A stretch of DNA of 7,656 nucleotides, from positions 1-7,656 of the forward strand of contig JAJXYI010000441.1 of NCBI GenBank assembly GCA_021780625.1, in the 5' to 3' direction. The position numbers and the translations under genes were made by a program. This document shows positions 1 to 7,134 of the stretch, one piece after another. The DNA is from a bacterium. GTDB taxonomy: Bacteria > Verrucomicrobiota > Verrucomicrobiae > Opitutales > Opitutaceae. Below the pieces are notes generated by a model. The model saw nothing but the letters and a program-made list of their open reading frames with translations. It had not been told where the DNA came from and searched no databases. How positions within the stretch are numbered: the first letter of the stretch is position 1; each line of letters opens with the position of its first letter.

Positions 1-799
1 CGATGCGGGCATGGACGCCCTTCGTCAGACGGCTGCGGCGGTCGCGAAGATCGACTGGGACTTCGTCTCCGTCACCTACGGAGCCGGCGGGAGCACGCGG
101 CAGCGCACCGCGCAGGTGTCGCAGGTCCTAAAGGACGACTGCGGGCTGACCGTCATGCCCCACCTGACCTGCGTCGGCCATTCCCGCGCGGAGCTGGCAT
201 CGATCGCCGACACGCTTCACGCGGAAGGTTTTCGCAACATCATGGCGCTTCGTGGCGACCCACCCAAGGGCGCCGCCGAGTTCAAGGTCGCACCCGATGG
301 GCTGAATCATGCCAATGAGTTGGTCTCCCTTCTCAAGGAGCGTCACGCGGACTTCTGCCTCGGCGTGGCGGGCTATCCGGAAAAGCATCCCGAGGCCCCG
401 GATTTTCGGACGGACTTGGATAATCTGAAGCGCAAGGTCGACGCGGGCGCGGCGTTCGTCACCACCCAGCTGTTTTTCGAGAACGACCGCTACTACCGCT
501 TCGTCGACCACTGCCACGCCGCTGGCATCCGGGTGCCAATCGTGCCCGGCATCATGCCCGTGTTGTCGTTCAAGCAGATCCAGCGCATCACTTCACTTTG
601 TGGAGCGGCGCTGCCCGCGCCGCTCGCGCGCCGGCTGGAGATCGCGGAGGGCAGCCCGGATGTGGTGGAGATCATCGGCATCGACTGGGCCCTCACCCAG
701 ATTCGCGACCTGCTTCGCCACGGAGCCCCGGGCTACCACCTGTACATTCTCAACCGGGCCAAGGGCGCACTCGCGCTCGCCGCCGGACTGAGCGATTGA
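1..799 (+). CDS. metF: 5,10-methylenetetrahydrofolate reductase, 5'-truncated by window edge
   Basis: This enzyme reduces 5,10-methylene-THF to 5-methyl-THF with a flavin cofactor in the cytosol, supplying methyl groups for methionine synthesis. The reading frame is already open at base 2, before the first ATG at 11, so the gene begins upstream and the ATG at 11 is internal. The missing part should be the first 25-30 residues, including the N-terminal FEFFPP segment with the catalytic Glu seen in the family. Visible family motifs are SVTYGAGGSTR (bases about 70-102), PHLTC (about 160-174), ALRGD (245-259, the Asp being the flavin/folate-site residue equivalent to E. coli Asp120), YPEKHPEA, NLKRKVDAGA, TTQLFF, VPGIMPV and FKQ, ending in a C-terminal LNRA segment. 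All are collinear with E. coli MetF. The TGA stop at 797-799 lies 13 bp from the end of the convergent yciH-like gene. No frameshift or missing visible residue is seen. The assignment is firm. Confidence 0.96.
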   Translation, partial: DAGMDALRQTAAAVAKIDWDFVSVTYGAGGSTRQRTAQVSQVLKDDCGLTVMPHLTCVGHSRAELASIADTLHAEGFRNIMALRGDPPKGAAEFKVAPDGLNHANELVSLLKERHADFCLGVAGYPEKHPEAPDFRTDLDNLKRKVDAGAAFVTTQLFFENDRYYRFVDHCHAAGIRVPIVPGIMPVLSFKQIQRITSLCGAALPAPLARRLEIAEGSPDVVEIIGIDWALTQIRDLLRHGAPGYHLYILNRAKGALALAAGLSD

Positions 800-824
800 G
801 CCGGGAGAACGATTACCCTCCGGC
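800..824. terminator. weak hairpin in the convergent metF / yciH junction
   Basis: GCCGG (800-804) can pair with CCGGC (820-824), with one more G-C pair (805-818) if T819 is bulged. The element starts just after the metF stop and runs into the last codons of the minus-strand gene. It could serve as a short bidirectional terminator, but no T-tract follows on either strand and such stems arise easily in GC-rich DNA. A rival CCGG-CCGG stem (820-833) overlaps it. Low confidence. Confidence 0.2.
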
Positions 825-1202
825 AAACACCGGCTTGAATCCGGCTTCGACCAGCACCTTCGCCGCCTCCTGACGCTTGTCGCCCTGAATCTCGATACGC
901 CCGTCCTTCACGCTGCCTCCGCAGCCACAGGCGCGCTGTATCCGTTTTGCGATATCCTCCTTTTCCTGGGGGCTGATGCCGAGGAAGCCCGAAATCACCG
1001 TCACCGTCTTCCCACCGCGGCCGGCCGTCTGGCGGACGATGTCCACACGCCCCCGAGACCGCGCCGGTTTTCCCGGTGATGGCGCGGTCGACTTCTGCTC
1101 AACCGGCTTGCCCGCGGGCAGTTGAGGCATGCCCTGAATCGCCGCAAATGGGTTGCTTTTAAGGGCGTCGCCGCCGTCCGTGGGGATTCGGTTACTGCTC
1201 AT
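813..1202 (-). CDS. yciH: SUI1/eIF1-family translation factor homolog (YciH-like)
   Basis: A 129-residue protein homologous to the eukaryotic initiation factor eIF1 (SUI1) fold and to bacterial YciH, which is about 108 residues in E. coli. In E. coli YciH is reported to influence initiation fidelity and to act under stress; that role is carried over by homology only. Residues 1-50 are a low-complexity Pro/Lys/Ser/Arg-rich tail, probably disordered. The SUI1 domain spans about 51-129: RQTAGRGGK (57-65), CGCGG (92-96), KDGRIEIQGDKR (99-110) and a C-terminal AGG (127-129), as in YciH. The ATG at 1202-1200 is followed by plausible residues, but no Shine-Dalgarno sequence precedes it. The gene is convergent with metF and divergent from sucA, so it is probably transcribed alone from the AT-rich intergenic region. 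Family assignment is firm; function in this organism is not. Confidence 0.92.
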   Translation of the reverse strand: MSSNRIPTDGGDALKSNPFAAIQGMPQLPAGKPVEQKSTAPSPGKPARSRGRVDIVRQTAGRGGKTVTVISGFLGISPQEKEDIAKRIQRACGCGGSVKDGRIEIQGDKRQEAAKVLVEAGFKPVFAGG

Positions 1203-1254
1203 TCAGGGACAGGCTGATCATCCGTCCGGCGCCGCGCAAGACGCCGATTCACAG

Positions 1255-1270
1255 CAGGCTGCGCAGCTTG
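1255..1270. promoter_or_regulatory. 16-bp imperfect palindrome, operator candidate
   Basis: The core GCTGCGCAGC (1258-1267) is a perfect 10-bp palindrome. Extending outward, 1256/1269 and 1255/1270 also match and only 1257/1268 does not, giving 7 of 8 symmetric pairs. It lies between the divergent yciH-like gene and sucA, about 50-70 bp from both start-proximal areas, a position expected for a dimeric regulator. No regulator can be named, and chance is possible in GC-rich DNA. Confidence 0.3.
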
Positions 1271-1353
1271 TCCGAGGCGGAATCCGGTCTATTAGTAACT
1301 ATTCTTGTTATTCTTACGAGACTCGGCCGCCCCGTATACCGCCGGACCCAAGC

Positions 1354-1381
1354 TTGAGAAGGCGCGACAAGACCCTAGAGT
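1354..1381 (+). promoter_or_regulatory. candidate sigma70-type promoter for sucA-sucB-lpd
   Basis: TTGAGA (1354-1359) matches the -35 consensus at 5 of 6 positions. After a 16-bp spacer, TAGAGT (1376-1381) matches the -10 consensus at 4 of 6. Transcription would start near 1388, giving a leader of roughly 95 nt before the sucA ATG. It is the best-spaced pair I found by eye on the plus strand in this gap, but both boxes are imperfect and the local -35 preference of this organism is unknown. Confidence 0.3.
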
Positions 1382-1468
1382 TTTGTTTAATCGAGAACCT
1401 CGAAAAAACCTATCCATCCTTCAAGTACGGGCGACACCGAGAACCTGAATCGGGCCGCCCGGCGCCTC

Positions 1469-1475
1469 GAAGGAG
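1469..1475 (+). promoter_or_regulatory. strong Shine-Dalgarno site of sucA
   Basis: GAAGGAG lies 8 nt upstream of the ATG at 1484 and matches the anti-Shine-Dalgarno core well. It fixes the sucA start. It is the only clear Shine-Dalgarno site in front of any gene start in this window. Confidence 0.85.
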
Positions 1476-1483
1476 TCACGTTC

Positions 1484-4270
1484 ATGAATTCCTTTACGCT
1501 TCCGACTTATGCGAATGCCGGTGTCATCGAGACCGCCTATCAAGCCTGGCTTGAGAATCCGGACTCGGTCGACCCCACGTGGCGCGCCTTTTTTCAAGGC
1601 TTTGCGCTGGGTTCGGGAGGTCAGCTTCCGATCAATGCCGCAACCGTCGGCCAAAGCGCCGCGGAGGCGGGGGTCAACATCCTCGACAGCGCGAAGCAGG
1701 CGCAGGTGCTGCGCCTGATCAACGCCCACCGGGCGCACGGCCATCTCCAGGCCCATCTGGATCCCCTCAGCGATCCGCCGCCGGAGTTTCCACGCCTGAG
1801 GCCGGACCACTACGGGCTGAAGGAGTCGGACCTGCAGGAGACCTTCAATGTCGGCACCTACCGCGGGGGCGGCCAGATGCGCCTGGCCGACCTGCTCGCG
1901 TCGCTGCGCCGCACCTACACCGGTCACATCGGTGTCGAATACACGCACGTCCAGGACACGGAGGCGCGGGCGTGGCTTCAGCAGCACATGGAGGCCTGCG
2001 AGAACCAGCCGGGCTTCACGCGCGACCAGAAGATTCGCATCATGCGCCGGCTCTACAAGGCCGAGCTGTTCGAGCGGTTCCTGCACACGAAGTACGTCGG
2101 CCAGAAGCGCTTCGGCCTGGAAGGCGGCGAGACCTTCATCGCGGCGCTCGACGCCCTGATCGAGCACTGCCCCGAGGTCGGCGTCGAGGAGATCGTCATG
2201 GGCATGGCCCACCGCGGGCGCCTCAACGTGCTCACGAGCATCATGCGCAAGCCCTTCGAGCTGCTGTTCGAGCAGTTCTCCGAAAACTACCTCCCCGACA
2301 TGGTGGGCGGCGACGGCGACGTGAAGTACCACCTTGGATACGAAGCCGTGCTCGACACGACTGACGGGCACAAGATTGAGATGCGCCTCGCCGCGAACCC
2401 CTCCCACCTCGAGGCCGTCGACCCAGTCGTCGAGGGCAAGGCGCGCGCGCGCCAGCGCATCCGCAGCGATGCCGAGCGGCGGAAGGTCCTCCCGTTCCTC
2501 GTGCACGGCGACGCCGCATTCGCGGGACAGGGCGTCGTGGCCGAGACACTCAATTTCTCCCAGCTCCCCGGCTACCGCACGGGCGGCACGCTGCACTTCG
2601 TCATCAACAACCAGATCGGCTTTACCACGCTGCCGAGCGACTCGCGCTCCACGCACTACTGCACGGACGTGGCGAAGATGATCGAGGCGCCGATCCTCCA
2701 CGTGAACGGCGACGATCCCGAGGCCGTGTGCATGGCCACGCGGCTCGCGCTCGAGTTCCGAGTGAAGTTCCGGCGCGATATCGTGATCGACATGTATTGC
2801 TACCGGAAGCACGGGCACAACGAGAGCGACGAGCCCGCCTTCACCCAGCCGACGCTCTACAAGAAGATCGCCGTCCATCCGCCGGTCACCACGCTCTACA
2901 CGCAGCGGCTCATCGCCGAGGGCTCGATCACCGAGGACGAGGGCGTGGCCGTCCGCGCCGAATACAGCGCCGCGCTCGACGCGCACCTCGCCAAGGCCAA
3001 GGAAAACGAGGCGAAGAAGGCCCCCAAGCGCGCGGCAATGCAGGCGGACCCGAAGGCTGTCTTCCAGGGCTCCACCGGCTTCTTCCAGCCGGCCTACCAT
3101 TTTCATCCGATCGAGACCGGCGTGAAGCCCGAGGTGATCGAGCAGGTCGTCCGCGGACTCACCACGGTGCCGGAGGGCTTCCAGCCCAATCCGAAGATCA
3201 AGCGCTTCATCGACGGCCGCCTGCACGCCTTCAAGGAGGGCGGCCCGATCGACTGGGCCTTCGGCGAGGCACTCGCCTTCGGCACCCTCCTGGCCGAGGG
3301 CACCCCAGTGCGCCTCAGCGGACAGGACTGCGAGCGTGGCACCTTCAGCCAGCGCCACGCGGTGCTCTACGACACCGAGACGCGCGAAGCCTTCACACCG
3401 CTCAATCACATCGACGACAAGCAGGCCCGGTTCTGCGTCTACAACTCGGTCCTCTCCGAGGCCTCCGTGCTCGGCTTCGACTACGGCTATTCTATGGACT
3501 ACCCCCAGATGTTGTGCATCTGGGAAGCGCAGTTCGGCGATTTCGCCAACGGAGCCCAGGTCATCATCGACCAGTTCATCACCTGCTCCGAATCGAAGTG
3601 GCAGCGCGCGAGCGGCATCGTGATGTTCCTTCCGCACGGCTACGAGGGCCAGGGTCCCGAGCACTCCTCCGCGCGCCTGGAACGCTACCTCCAGCTCTGC
3701 GCCGAAAACAACCTGCAGGTCGTCAACATCACCACCCCCGCCAATCTCTTCCACGTGCTCCGCCGCCAGATGCGGCGCGATTTCCGCAAGCCGCTCATCG
3801 TGATGTCGCCGAAGTCGCTCCTGCGCCATCCGGCCGCCGTCTCCAAGCTGGCGGATTTCCAGGCGGGCGCGTTCCAGGAAATCATCGACGATACGACCCG
3901 CGACGCAAAGAGCCCGAAGGCCGGCCGACTCATCCTGTGCAGCGGCAAGGTCTATTACGACCTGATCGACTACCGCACTCGCAACAAGATCGACGACGTC
4001 GCCATCATCCGCGTCGAGCAGCTGTATCCGCTCCACCGCAACCGCCTCTCCGAAATCGCAGACCAGTACTCGGGCGCCCGCCTCGTGTGGTGTCAGGAGG
4101 AACCCCAGAACATGGGCCCCTGGAGCTACATCGCCCCGCAGCTCGAGCAGATCTTCGGACGCAAGGCCGCCTACGCCGGTCGCGACGCCGCCGCGTCCCC
4201 CGCCGTCGGCACGCTCTCCATCCACCGTCTCGAGCTGTCGGCGCTCCTCCAGGACGCCTTCTCGCTCTGA
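1484..4270 (+). CDS. sucA: 2-oxoglutarate dehydrogenase E1 component
   Basis: E1o uses thiamine diphosphate to decarboxylate 2-oxoglutarate and succinylate the lipoyl group of SucB in the TCA cycle. The protein has 928 residues, close to E. coli SucA (933). The N-terminal helix segment that contacts E2 is present (about 8-40, with YQAWLENPDSVDPTWRAFF). MGMAHRGRLNVL contains His243, and DVKYH contains His283, equivalent to E. coli active-site His260 and His298. NPSHLEAVDPVVEG is at about 305-318. The ThDP/Mg motif runs from HGDAA (Asp343) to NN (375-376). Downstream are the conserved SEASVLGFDYGYS region, PHGYEGQGPEHSSAR, and a C-terminal WCQEEPQNMGPW / SPAVG block. All catalytic landmarks are intact and the ATG has a strong Shine-Dalgarno site. 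It is first in the sucA-sucB-lpd cluster. Codons TTA, CTA and TCA are absent through codon 914, which creates a very long antisense open frame with no sign of being a gene. Confidence 0.98.
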   Translation: MNSFTLPTYANAGVIETAYQAWLENPDSVDPTWRAFFQGFALGSGGQLPINAATVGQSAAEAGVNILDSAKQAQVLRLINAHRAHGHLQAHLDPLSDPPPEFPRLRPDHYGLKESDLQETFNVGTYRGGGQMRLADLLASLRRTYTGHIGVEYTHVQDTEARAWLQQHMEACENQPGFTRDQKIRIMRRLYKAELFERFLHTKYVGQKRFGLEGGETFIAALDALIEHCPEVGVEEIVMGMAHRGRLNVLTSIMRKPFELLFEQFSENYLPDMVGGDGDVKYHLGYEAVLDTTDGHKIEMRLAANPSHLEAVDPVVEGKARARQRIRSDAERRKVLPFLVHGDAAFAGQGVVAETLNFSQLPGYRTGGTLHFVINNQIGFTTLPSDSRSTHYCTDVAKMIEAPILHVNGDDPEAVCMATRLALEFRVKFRRDIVIDMYCYRKHGHNESDEPAFTQPTLYKKIAVHPPVTTLYTQRLIAEGSITEDEGVAVRAEYSAALDAHLAKAKENEAKKAPKRAAMQADPKAVFQGSTGFFQPAYHFHPIETGVKPEVIEQVVRGLTTVPEGFQPNPKIKRFIDGRLHAFKEGGPIDWAFGEALAFGTLLAEGTPVRLSGQDCERGTFSQRHAVLYDTETREAFTPLNHIDDKQARFCVYNSVLSEASVLGFDYGYSMDYPQMLCIWEAQFGDFANGAQVIIDQFITCSESKWQRASGIVMFLPHGYEGQGPEHSSARLERYLQLCAENNLQVVNITTPANLFHVLRRQMRRDFRKPLIVMSPKSLLRHPAAVSKLADFQAGAFQEIIDDTTRDAKSPKAGRLILCSGKVYYDLIDYRTRNKIDDVAIIRVEQLYPLHRNRLSEIADQYSGARLVWCQEEPQNMGPWSYIAPQLEQIFGRKAAYAGRDAAASPAVGTLSIHRLELSALLQDAFSL

Positions 4271-4300
4271 TCCTCCGGCATTCCTCGTTTCACTGCATAG

Positions 4301-4329
4301 GCGGCCCCGGTTTTGGTTGCGTGGGCCGC
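4301..4329 (+). promoter_or_regulatory. hairpin in the sucA-sucB spacer
   Basis: GCGGCCC (4301-4307) is perfectly complementary to GGGCCGC (4323-4329), with a 15-nt loop, and a G-T wobble (4300/4330) can add a pair. It starts 30 bp after the sucA stop and ends 43 bp before the sucB ATG. No T-tract follows, so it does not look like a full intrinsic terminator. It may act as a processing, stability or partial attenuation element setting E1:E2 ratios, which is inference only. Confidence 0.4.
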
Positions 4330-4372
4330 TCGATGTGGTGTCAATCCCTGTATCATCAACCCCATTTCCACC

Positions 4373-5584
4373 ATGGCCAAATTCGACGTCGTCATCCCTC
4401 CCATGGGTGAATCCATCAGCTCAGGCGTGCTCGCCAAGTGGCACGTGCAGAACGGCGACCTGGTGAAGAAAGACCAGGTCCTGTACGAGCTGGAGACCGA
4501 CAAGATCACGTCCGAAGGCCTCGCCGAGGCCTCCGGCCGGATCACGTTCAAGGTCGAGGAGGGCACCGAGGTGAAGATCGGTCAAGCCGTCGCCTCGATC
4601 GACACGGAGGCCGCCGGCGCCGCCCCTGCCGCGGCTCCGACCACGGCCGCCGCCGCTGCTGCTGCCCCCGCTTCTCCCGCCGTGCGCCGGATCTCCGAGG
4701 AGACAGGAGTCGACCCGTCGAAGGTCGCCGGCAGCGGCAAGGCCGGACGTGTCACCAAGGGAGACATGCTGTCCGCCGTCGAGGCTGCGGCCGCGAAGCC
4801 CGTCGCACAGCCGCCCGCGCCCGCCCCTAAGCCAGCCCCGGCGGCCGCCCAGCCCACAGTGCCGGTGATCACGCCCAATTCCACCCCGCGCCAGAACCGC
4901 CGGCGCATCTCGCCCCTGCGCGCGAAGATCGCCCAGCGACTCATCTCCGCCCAGCACGACGCCGCCATGCTCACGACCTTCAACGAGGTCGACATGTCCG
5001 CCGTCATGGCCCTGCGCGCGAAGTACCAGGACGAGTTCGTGAAGCGCAACGGCATCAAGCTCGGCTTCATGAGCTTCTTCGTGAAGGCCGTCGTGCACGC
5101 CCTCCAGGAGGTGCCGGCCGTCAACACGATGATGGACGGCGACTTCATCGTCGAAAACCACTTCTTCGACATCGGCGTCGCCGTATCCACCGACAAGGGA
5201 CTGCTGGTCCCCGTCGTGCGCGACTGCGACAAGCTGCCGATGGCGGGCGTCGAGAAATCCCTCGCCGACGCGGCCACCAAGGCCCGCGAGGGCCGCATCG
5301 CCCTCGCCGACCTCGACGGCGGCGTGTTCACCATCACCAACGGCGGCATCTTCGGCTCGATGCTCTCCACACCGATCATCAATCCGCCCCAGTGCGCCAT
5401 CCTCGGCATGCACGCCATCCAGGAGCGCGCCGTGGTGCGTGACGGGCAGATCGTGATCCGCCCGATGATGTATCTGGCTCTCAGCTACGACCACCGCCTG
5501 GTCGACGGCCGCGAGGCCGTCACCTTCCTGGTCAAGGTGAAGCAGGCGATCGAGGATCCCTCGCGCCTTCTGCTCAGTCTCTAG
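4373..5584 (+). CDS. sucB: dihydrolipoyllysine succinyltransferase E2 of 2-oxoglutarate dehydrogenase
   Basis: E2o forms the core of the complex: its lipoyl-lysine accepts the succinyl group from SucA and transfers it to CoA. The protein has 403 residues (E. coli about 405). The lipoyl domain (about 1-77) has ETDKITSE with Lys44 as the lipoylation site. An Ala/Pro-rich swinging-arm linker (about 78-102) precedes the E1/E3-binding domain (about 102-137, [19 protein letters not shown] and GRVTKGD). A second Ala/Pro linker (about 138-172) leads to the catalytic domain from [15 protein letters not shown] onward, with DHRLVDGR carrying catalytic His374 and Asp378. The start is placed at ATG 4373 because the lipoyl-domain homology begins there. 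A TTG 20 codons upstream is in frame, but the added residues do not look like the family. There is no Shine-Dalgarno site before the ATG. E2o rather than E2p is inferred mainly from the sucA neighbour and single lipoyl domain. Confidence 0.96.
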   Translation: MAKFDVVIPPMGESISSGVLAKWHVQNGDLVKKDQVLYELETDKITSEGLAEASGRITFKVEEGTEVKIGQAVASIDTEAAGAAPAAAPTTAAAAAAAPASPAVRRISEETGVDPSKVAGSGKAGRVTKGDMLSAVEAAAAKPVAQPPAPAPKPAPAAAQPTVPVITPNSTPRQNRRRISPLRAKIAQRLISAQHDAAMLTTFNEVDMSAVMALRAKYQDEFVKRNGIKLGFMSFFVKAVVHALQEVPAVNTMMDGDFIVENHFFDIGVAVSTDKGLLVPVVRDCDKLPMAGVEKSLADAATKAREGRIALADLDGGVFTITNGGIFGSMLSTPIINPPQCAILGMHAIQERAVVRDGQIVIRPMMYLALSYDHRLVDGREAVTFLVKVKQAIEDPSRLLLSL

Positions 5585-5585
5585 G

Positions 5586-5620
5586 CCCGGCACGCATCCG
5601 CGCCGGCTCGCGCCGCCGGG
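5586..5620 (+). promoter_or_regulatory. possible hairpin in the sucB-lpd spacer
   Basis: CCCGGC (5586-5591) pairs perfectly with GCCGGG (5615-5620), enclosing a GC-rich 23-nt loop that can fold further. It begins one base after the sucB stop codon, and the lpd ATG follows 25 bp after the stem. There is no T-tract. In such GC-rich sequence a 6-bp stem could be chance, so this is a weak call. Confidence 0.22.
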
Positions 5621-5645
5621 AAGGCGGCAATCCATCGGTATCCAC

Positions 5646-7052
5646 ATGACGACCTACGATCTCATTGTCATCGGCGCCGGCCCCGGCGGCTACGTGTGCG
5701 CGTTCCGCGCCGCCCAGCTCGGCCTCAAGGTGGCGCTCGTCGAAAAGCGCCCCGCCCTCGGGGGCACCTGCCTGAACGTCGGCTGCATCCCGACCAAGGC
5801 CCTGCTCCATACGACGGAGCATCTCGTCTTCGCCCGCGACCATGCCGCCGCGCACGGCATCAAGCTCGGCTCCGTCGAGGTCGACCTCGCCGCGCTGCTC
5901 AAGCGCAAGGACGCCGTCGTCGCCAAGCTCACCGGCGGCGTCGCCCAGCTCGCCAAGGCCCGCAAGGTCGCCGTGTTCACCGGCACCGCCTCCTTCCTCA
6001 CGCCCACCTCGATCGAGATCGTCGATCCCGCCAAGACCGAGCTGAAGACCACGCTCTCCGCGACAAACATCGTGATCGCCACCGGGTCCGTGCCGGTCGA
6101 GCTGCCCTTCCTGAAGTTCGACGGCAAGACCGTCGTCTCCAGCGACCACGCGATCGCCTTCGACTCCGTGCCGAAGAAGCTCGCCGTCGTCGGCGGTGGG
6201 GCGATCGGACTCGAACTCGGTTCCGTCTGGGCCCGCCTGGGCAGCCAGGTCACGGTCGTCGAATTCCTCCCGAAGATCGCCGCCAACTACGACGACGATG
6301 TAGTCCGCGCCTTCACCCGCCTGCTCGAAAAGCAGGGCCTCAAGATCGAGACCGGCGCGAAGGTCACCGGCCTAAAGAAGAACGGCGCGTCCTCCGTGCT
6401 CACGGCCGAGCGCGACGGAAAGCCCATTGAGGTCGAGGCGGACAAGATCCTCGTCGCCGTCGGACGTCGTCCCTGCACCGAGGGCCTGGGGCTCGAGAAG
6501 GTCGGCGTCGCGCTCGACGAGAAGAAGCGCATCGCCGTCGACCGCCAGCTGCGCACCAACGTGCCCGGCGTGTGGGCCATCGGAGACGTGGTCGCCGGGC
6601 CGATGCTCGCGCACAAGGCCGAGGAAGACGGCGTGGCCGTCGCAGAGTGGATCGCCGGAAAGGCGGGCCACATCAACTGGGACCTCGTGCCCGGCATCAT
6701 CTACACCGACCCCGAGGTCGCCGGCGTCGGCCTGGGCGAGGACGCAGCGAAGGCAAAGGGCCTCGCCGTGCGCACGGGGAAGTTCAATTTCGCCGCCAAC
6801 GGACGCGCCATCGCCGCCGACGCCGTGGACGGCTTCGCGAAGATCATCGCGGATGCCAAGACCGACCGCATCCTCGGCGCGCAGATCCTCGGCCACGGGG
6901 CCGGCGAGCTCATCGCGGAAGTCGTCTCCCACATGGAGTACGGTGGCAGCGCGGAGGACCTCGCCCGCACGATCCACGCCCATCCCACGATGAGCGAGGC
7001 CGTGAAGGAAGCCGCGCTCGCGGTCAGCAAGAGCGCCATCCACAGCCTCTGA
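5646..7052 (+). CDS. lpd: dihydrolipoyl dehydrogenase (E3)
   Basis: E3 is a homodimeric flavoprotein that reoxidises the dihydrolipoyl group of SucB and reduces NAD+. The protein has 468 residues, the usual family length. The FAD-binding glycine motif GAGPGG is at 10-15. The redox disulfide CLNVGC (Cys42, Cys47) follows, with the typical [13 protein letters not shown] context. The NAD-binding motif is GGGAIG (183-188) and the second FAD motif is AIGDV with Asp314. The C-terminal dimerisation domain carries HAHPTMSE with the His446/Glu451 catalytic pair. All essential residues are present. The ATG at 5646 begins the protein just before the FAD motif, 61 bp after the sucB stop and without a clear Shine-Dalgarno site, so expression by readthrough from sucA-sucB is likely. 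Encoded with sucAB, it can serve this complex, but it could also serve pyruvate dehydrogenase or the glycine cleavage system if no other E3 exists in the genome. Confidence 0.97.
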   Translation: MTTYDLIVIGAGPGGYVCAFRAAQLGLKVALVEKRPALGGTCLNVGCIPTKALLHTTEHLVFARDHAAAHGIKLGSVEVDLAALLKRKDAVVAKLTGGVAQLAKARKVAVFTGTASFLTPTSIEIVDPAKTELKTTLSATNIVIATGSVPVELPFLKFDGKTVVSSDHAIAFDSVPKKLAVVGGGAIGLELGSVWARLGSQVTVVEFLPKIAANYDDDVVRAFTRLLEKQGLKIETGAKVTGLKKNGASSVLTAERDGKPIEVEADKILVAVGRRPCTEGLGLEKVGVALDEKKRIAVDRQLRTNVPGVWAIGDVVAGPMLAHKAEEDGVAVAEWIAGKAGHINWDLVPGIIYTDPEVAGVGLGEDAAKAKGLAVRTGKFNFAANGRAIAADAVDGFAKIIADAKTDRILGAQILGHGAGELIAEVVSHMEYGGSAEDLARTIHAHPTMSEAVKEAALAVSKSAIHSL

Positions 7053-7058
7053 CCGCCC

Positions 7059-7083
7059 GCGCGCGGCGAATCCCGCCGCGCGC
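7059..7083 (+). terminator. strong G/C hairpin after lpd, likely end of the suc operon
   Basis: GCGCGCGGCG (7059-7068) is perfectly complementary to CGCCGCGCGC (7074-7083), a 10-bp all-G/C stem with a 5-nt loop (AATCC), starting 7 bp after the lpd stop. The following bases are only mildly T-rich (TCGATTT, 7084-7090), so the intrinsic-terminator signature is incomplete. Placement and strength still make transcript termination or 3'-end protection the best explanation. Confidence 0.6.
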
Positions 7084-7134
7084 TCGATTTGCCCTTGCGC
7101 CCCGGGGAGCTCTTTGCGCCCATCTGCCTGACTC

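Larger units (their letters stand above)
1203..1483. promoter_or_regulatory. divergent intergenic region between yciH-like gene and sucA
   Basis: This 281-bp stretch separates two divergently transcribed genes and must hold the start signals of both unless one is read from elsewhere. The left part (about 1203-1285) is GC-rich and contains an imperfect palindrome at 1255-1270. It is followed by a clearly AT-rich island (about 1288-1320) and a moderately AT-rich leader (about 1375-1425), both unlike the surrounding DNA. I see no convincing small gene: open frames crossing it are short, or continue out of frame into sucA. No tRNA or known riboswitch fold was recognised by eye. Confidence 0.7.

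Noticed and set aside
1153..1554. A 133-codon plus-strand frame spanning the divergent gap into sucA.
   Set aside because: It overlaps the yciH-like gene on the opposite strand and sucA out of frame, and shows no family features.
1421..4225. A 934-codon open reading frame antisense to almost all of sucA.
   Set aside because: Its codons are exactly opposite those of sucA, so it stays open simply because sucA uses no TTA, CTA or TCA codons, which are rare in GC-rich genes. Its product is low-complexity (Val/Arg/Glu/Ala/Leu-rich) with no recognisable family.
4313..4372. A possible TTG start 20 codons upstream of the chosen sucB ATG.
   Set aside because: The extra residues overlap the hairpin spacer and do not resemble E2 N-termini; the lipoyl-domain sequence begins at the ATG at 4373.
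2728..4410. A 560-codon plus-strand frame overlapping sucA and the sucB start.
   Set aside because: It lies in another frame of a clear sucA gene, and the Arg/Pro/Gly-rich product is typical of out-of-frame translation in GC-rich DNA.
4421..4530. The lipoyl-site context reads TDKITSEG rather than the TDKVVLEV of E. coli, suggesting an altered E2.
   Set aside because: The lipoylated Lys44, the following conserved Glu, Ala and Gly spacing, and the rest of the domain are kept; this is within normal family variation.
4421..5647. A 408-codon open frame antisense to sucB.
   Set aside because: Same codon-aligned shadow effect; it ends at a TCA serine codon of sucB, and the product is Gly/Arg/Asp/His-rich without family features.
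7084..7134. A promoter for the helicase gene, and the CCCCGGGG (7100-7107) and repeated TTGCGCCC (7095-7102, 7114-7121) elements.
   Set aside because: No -35/-10 pair with reasonable spacing is visible. The palindrome and 8-bp repeat are short and expected in GC-rich sequence.
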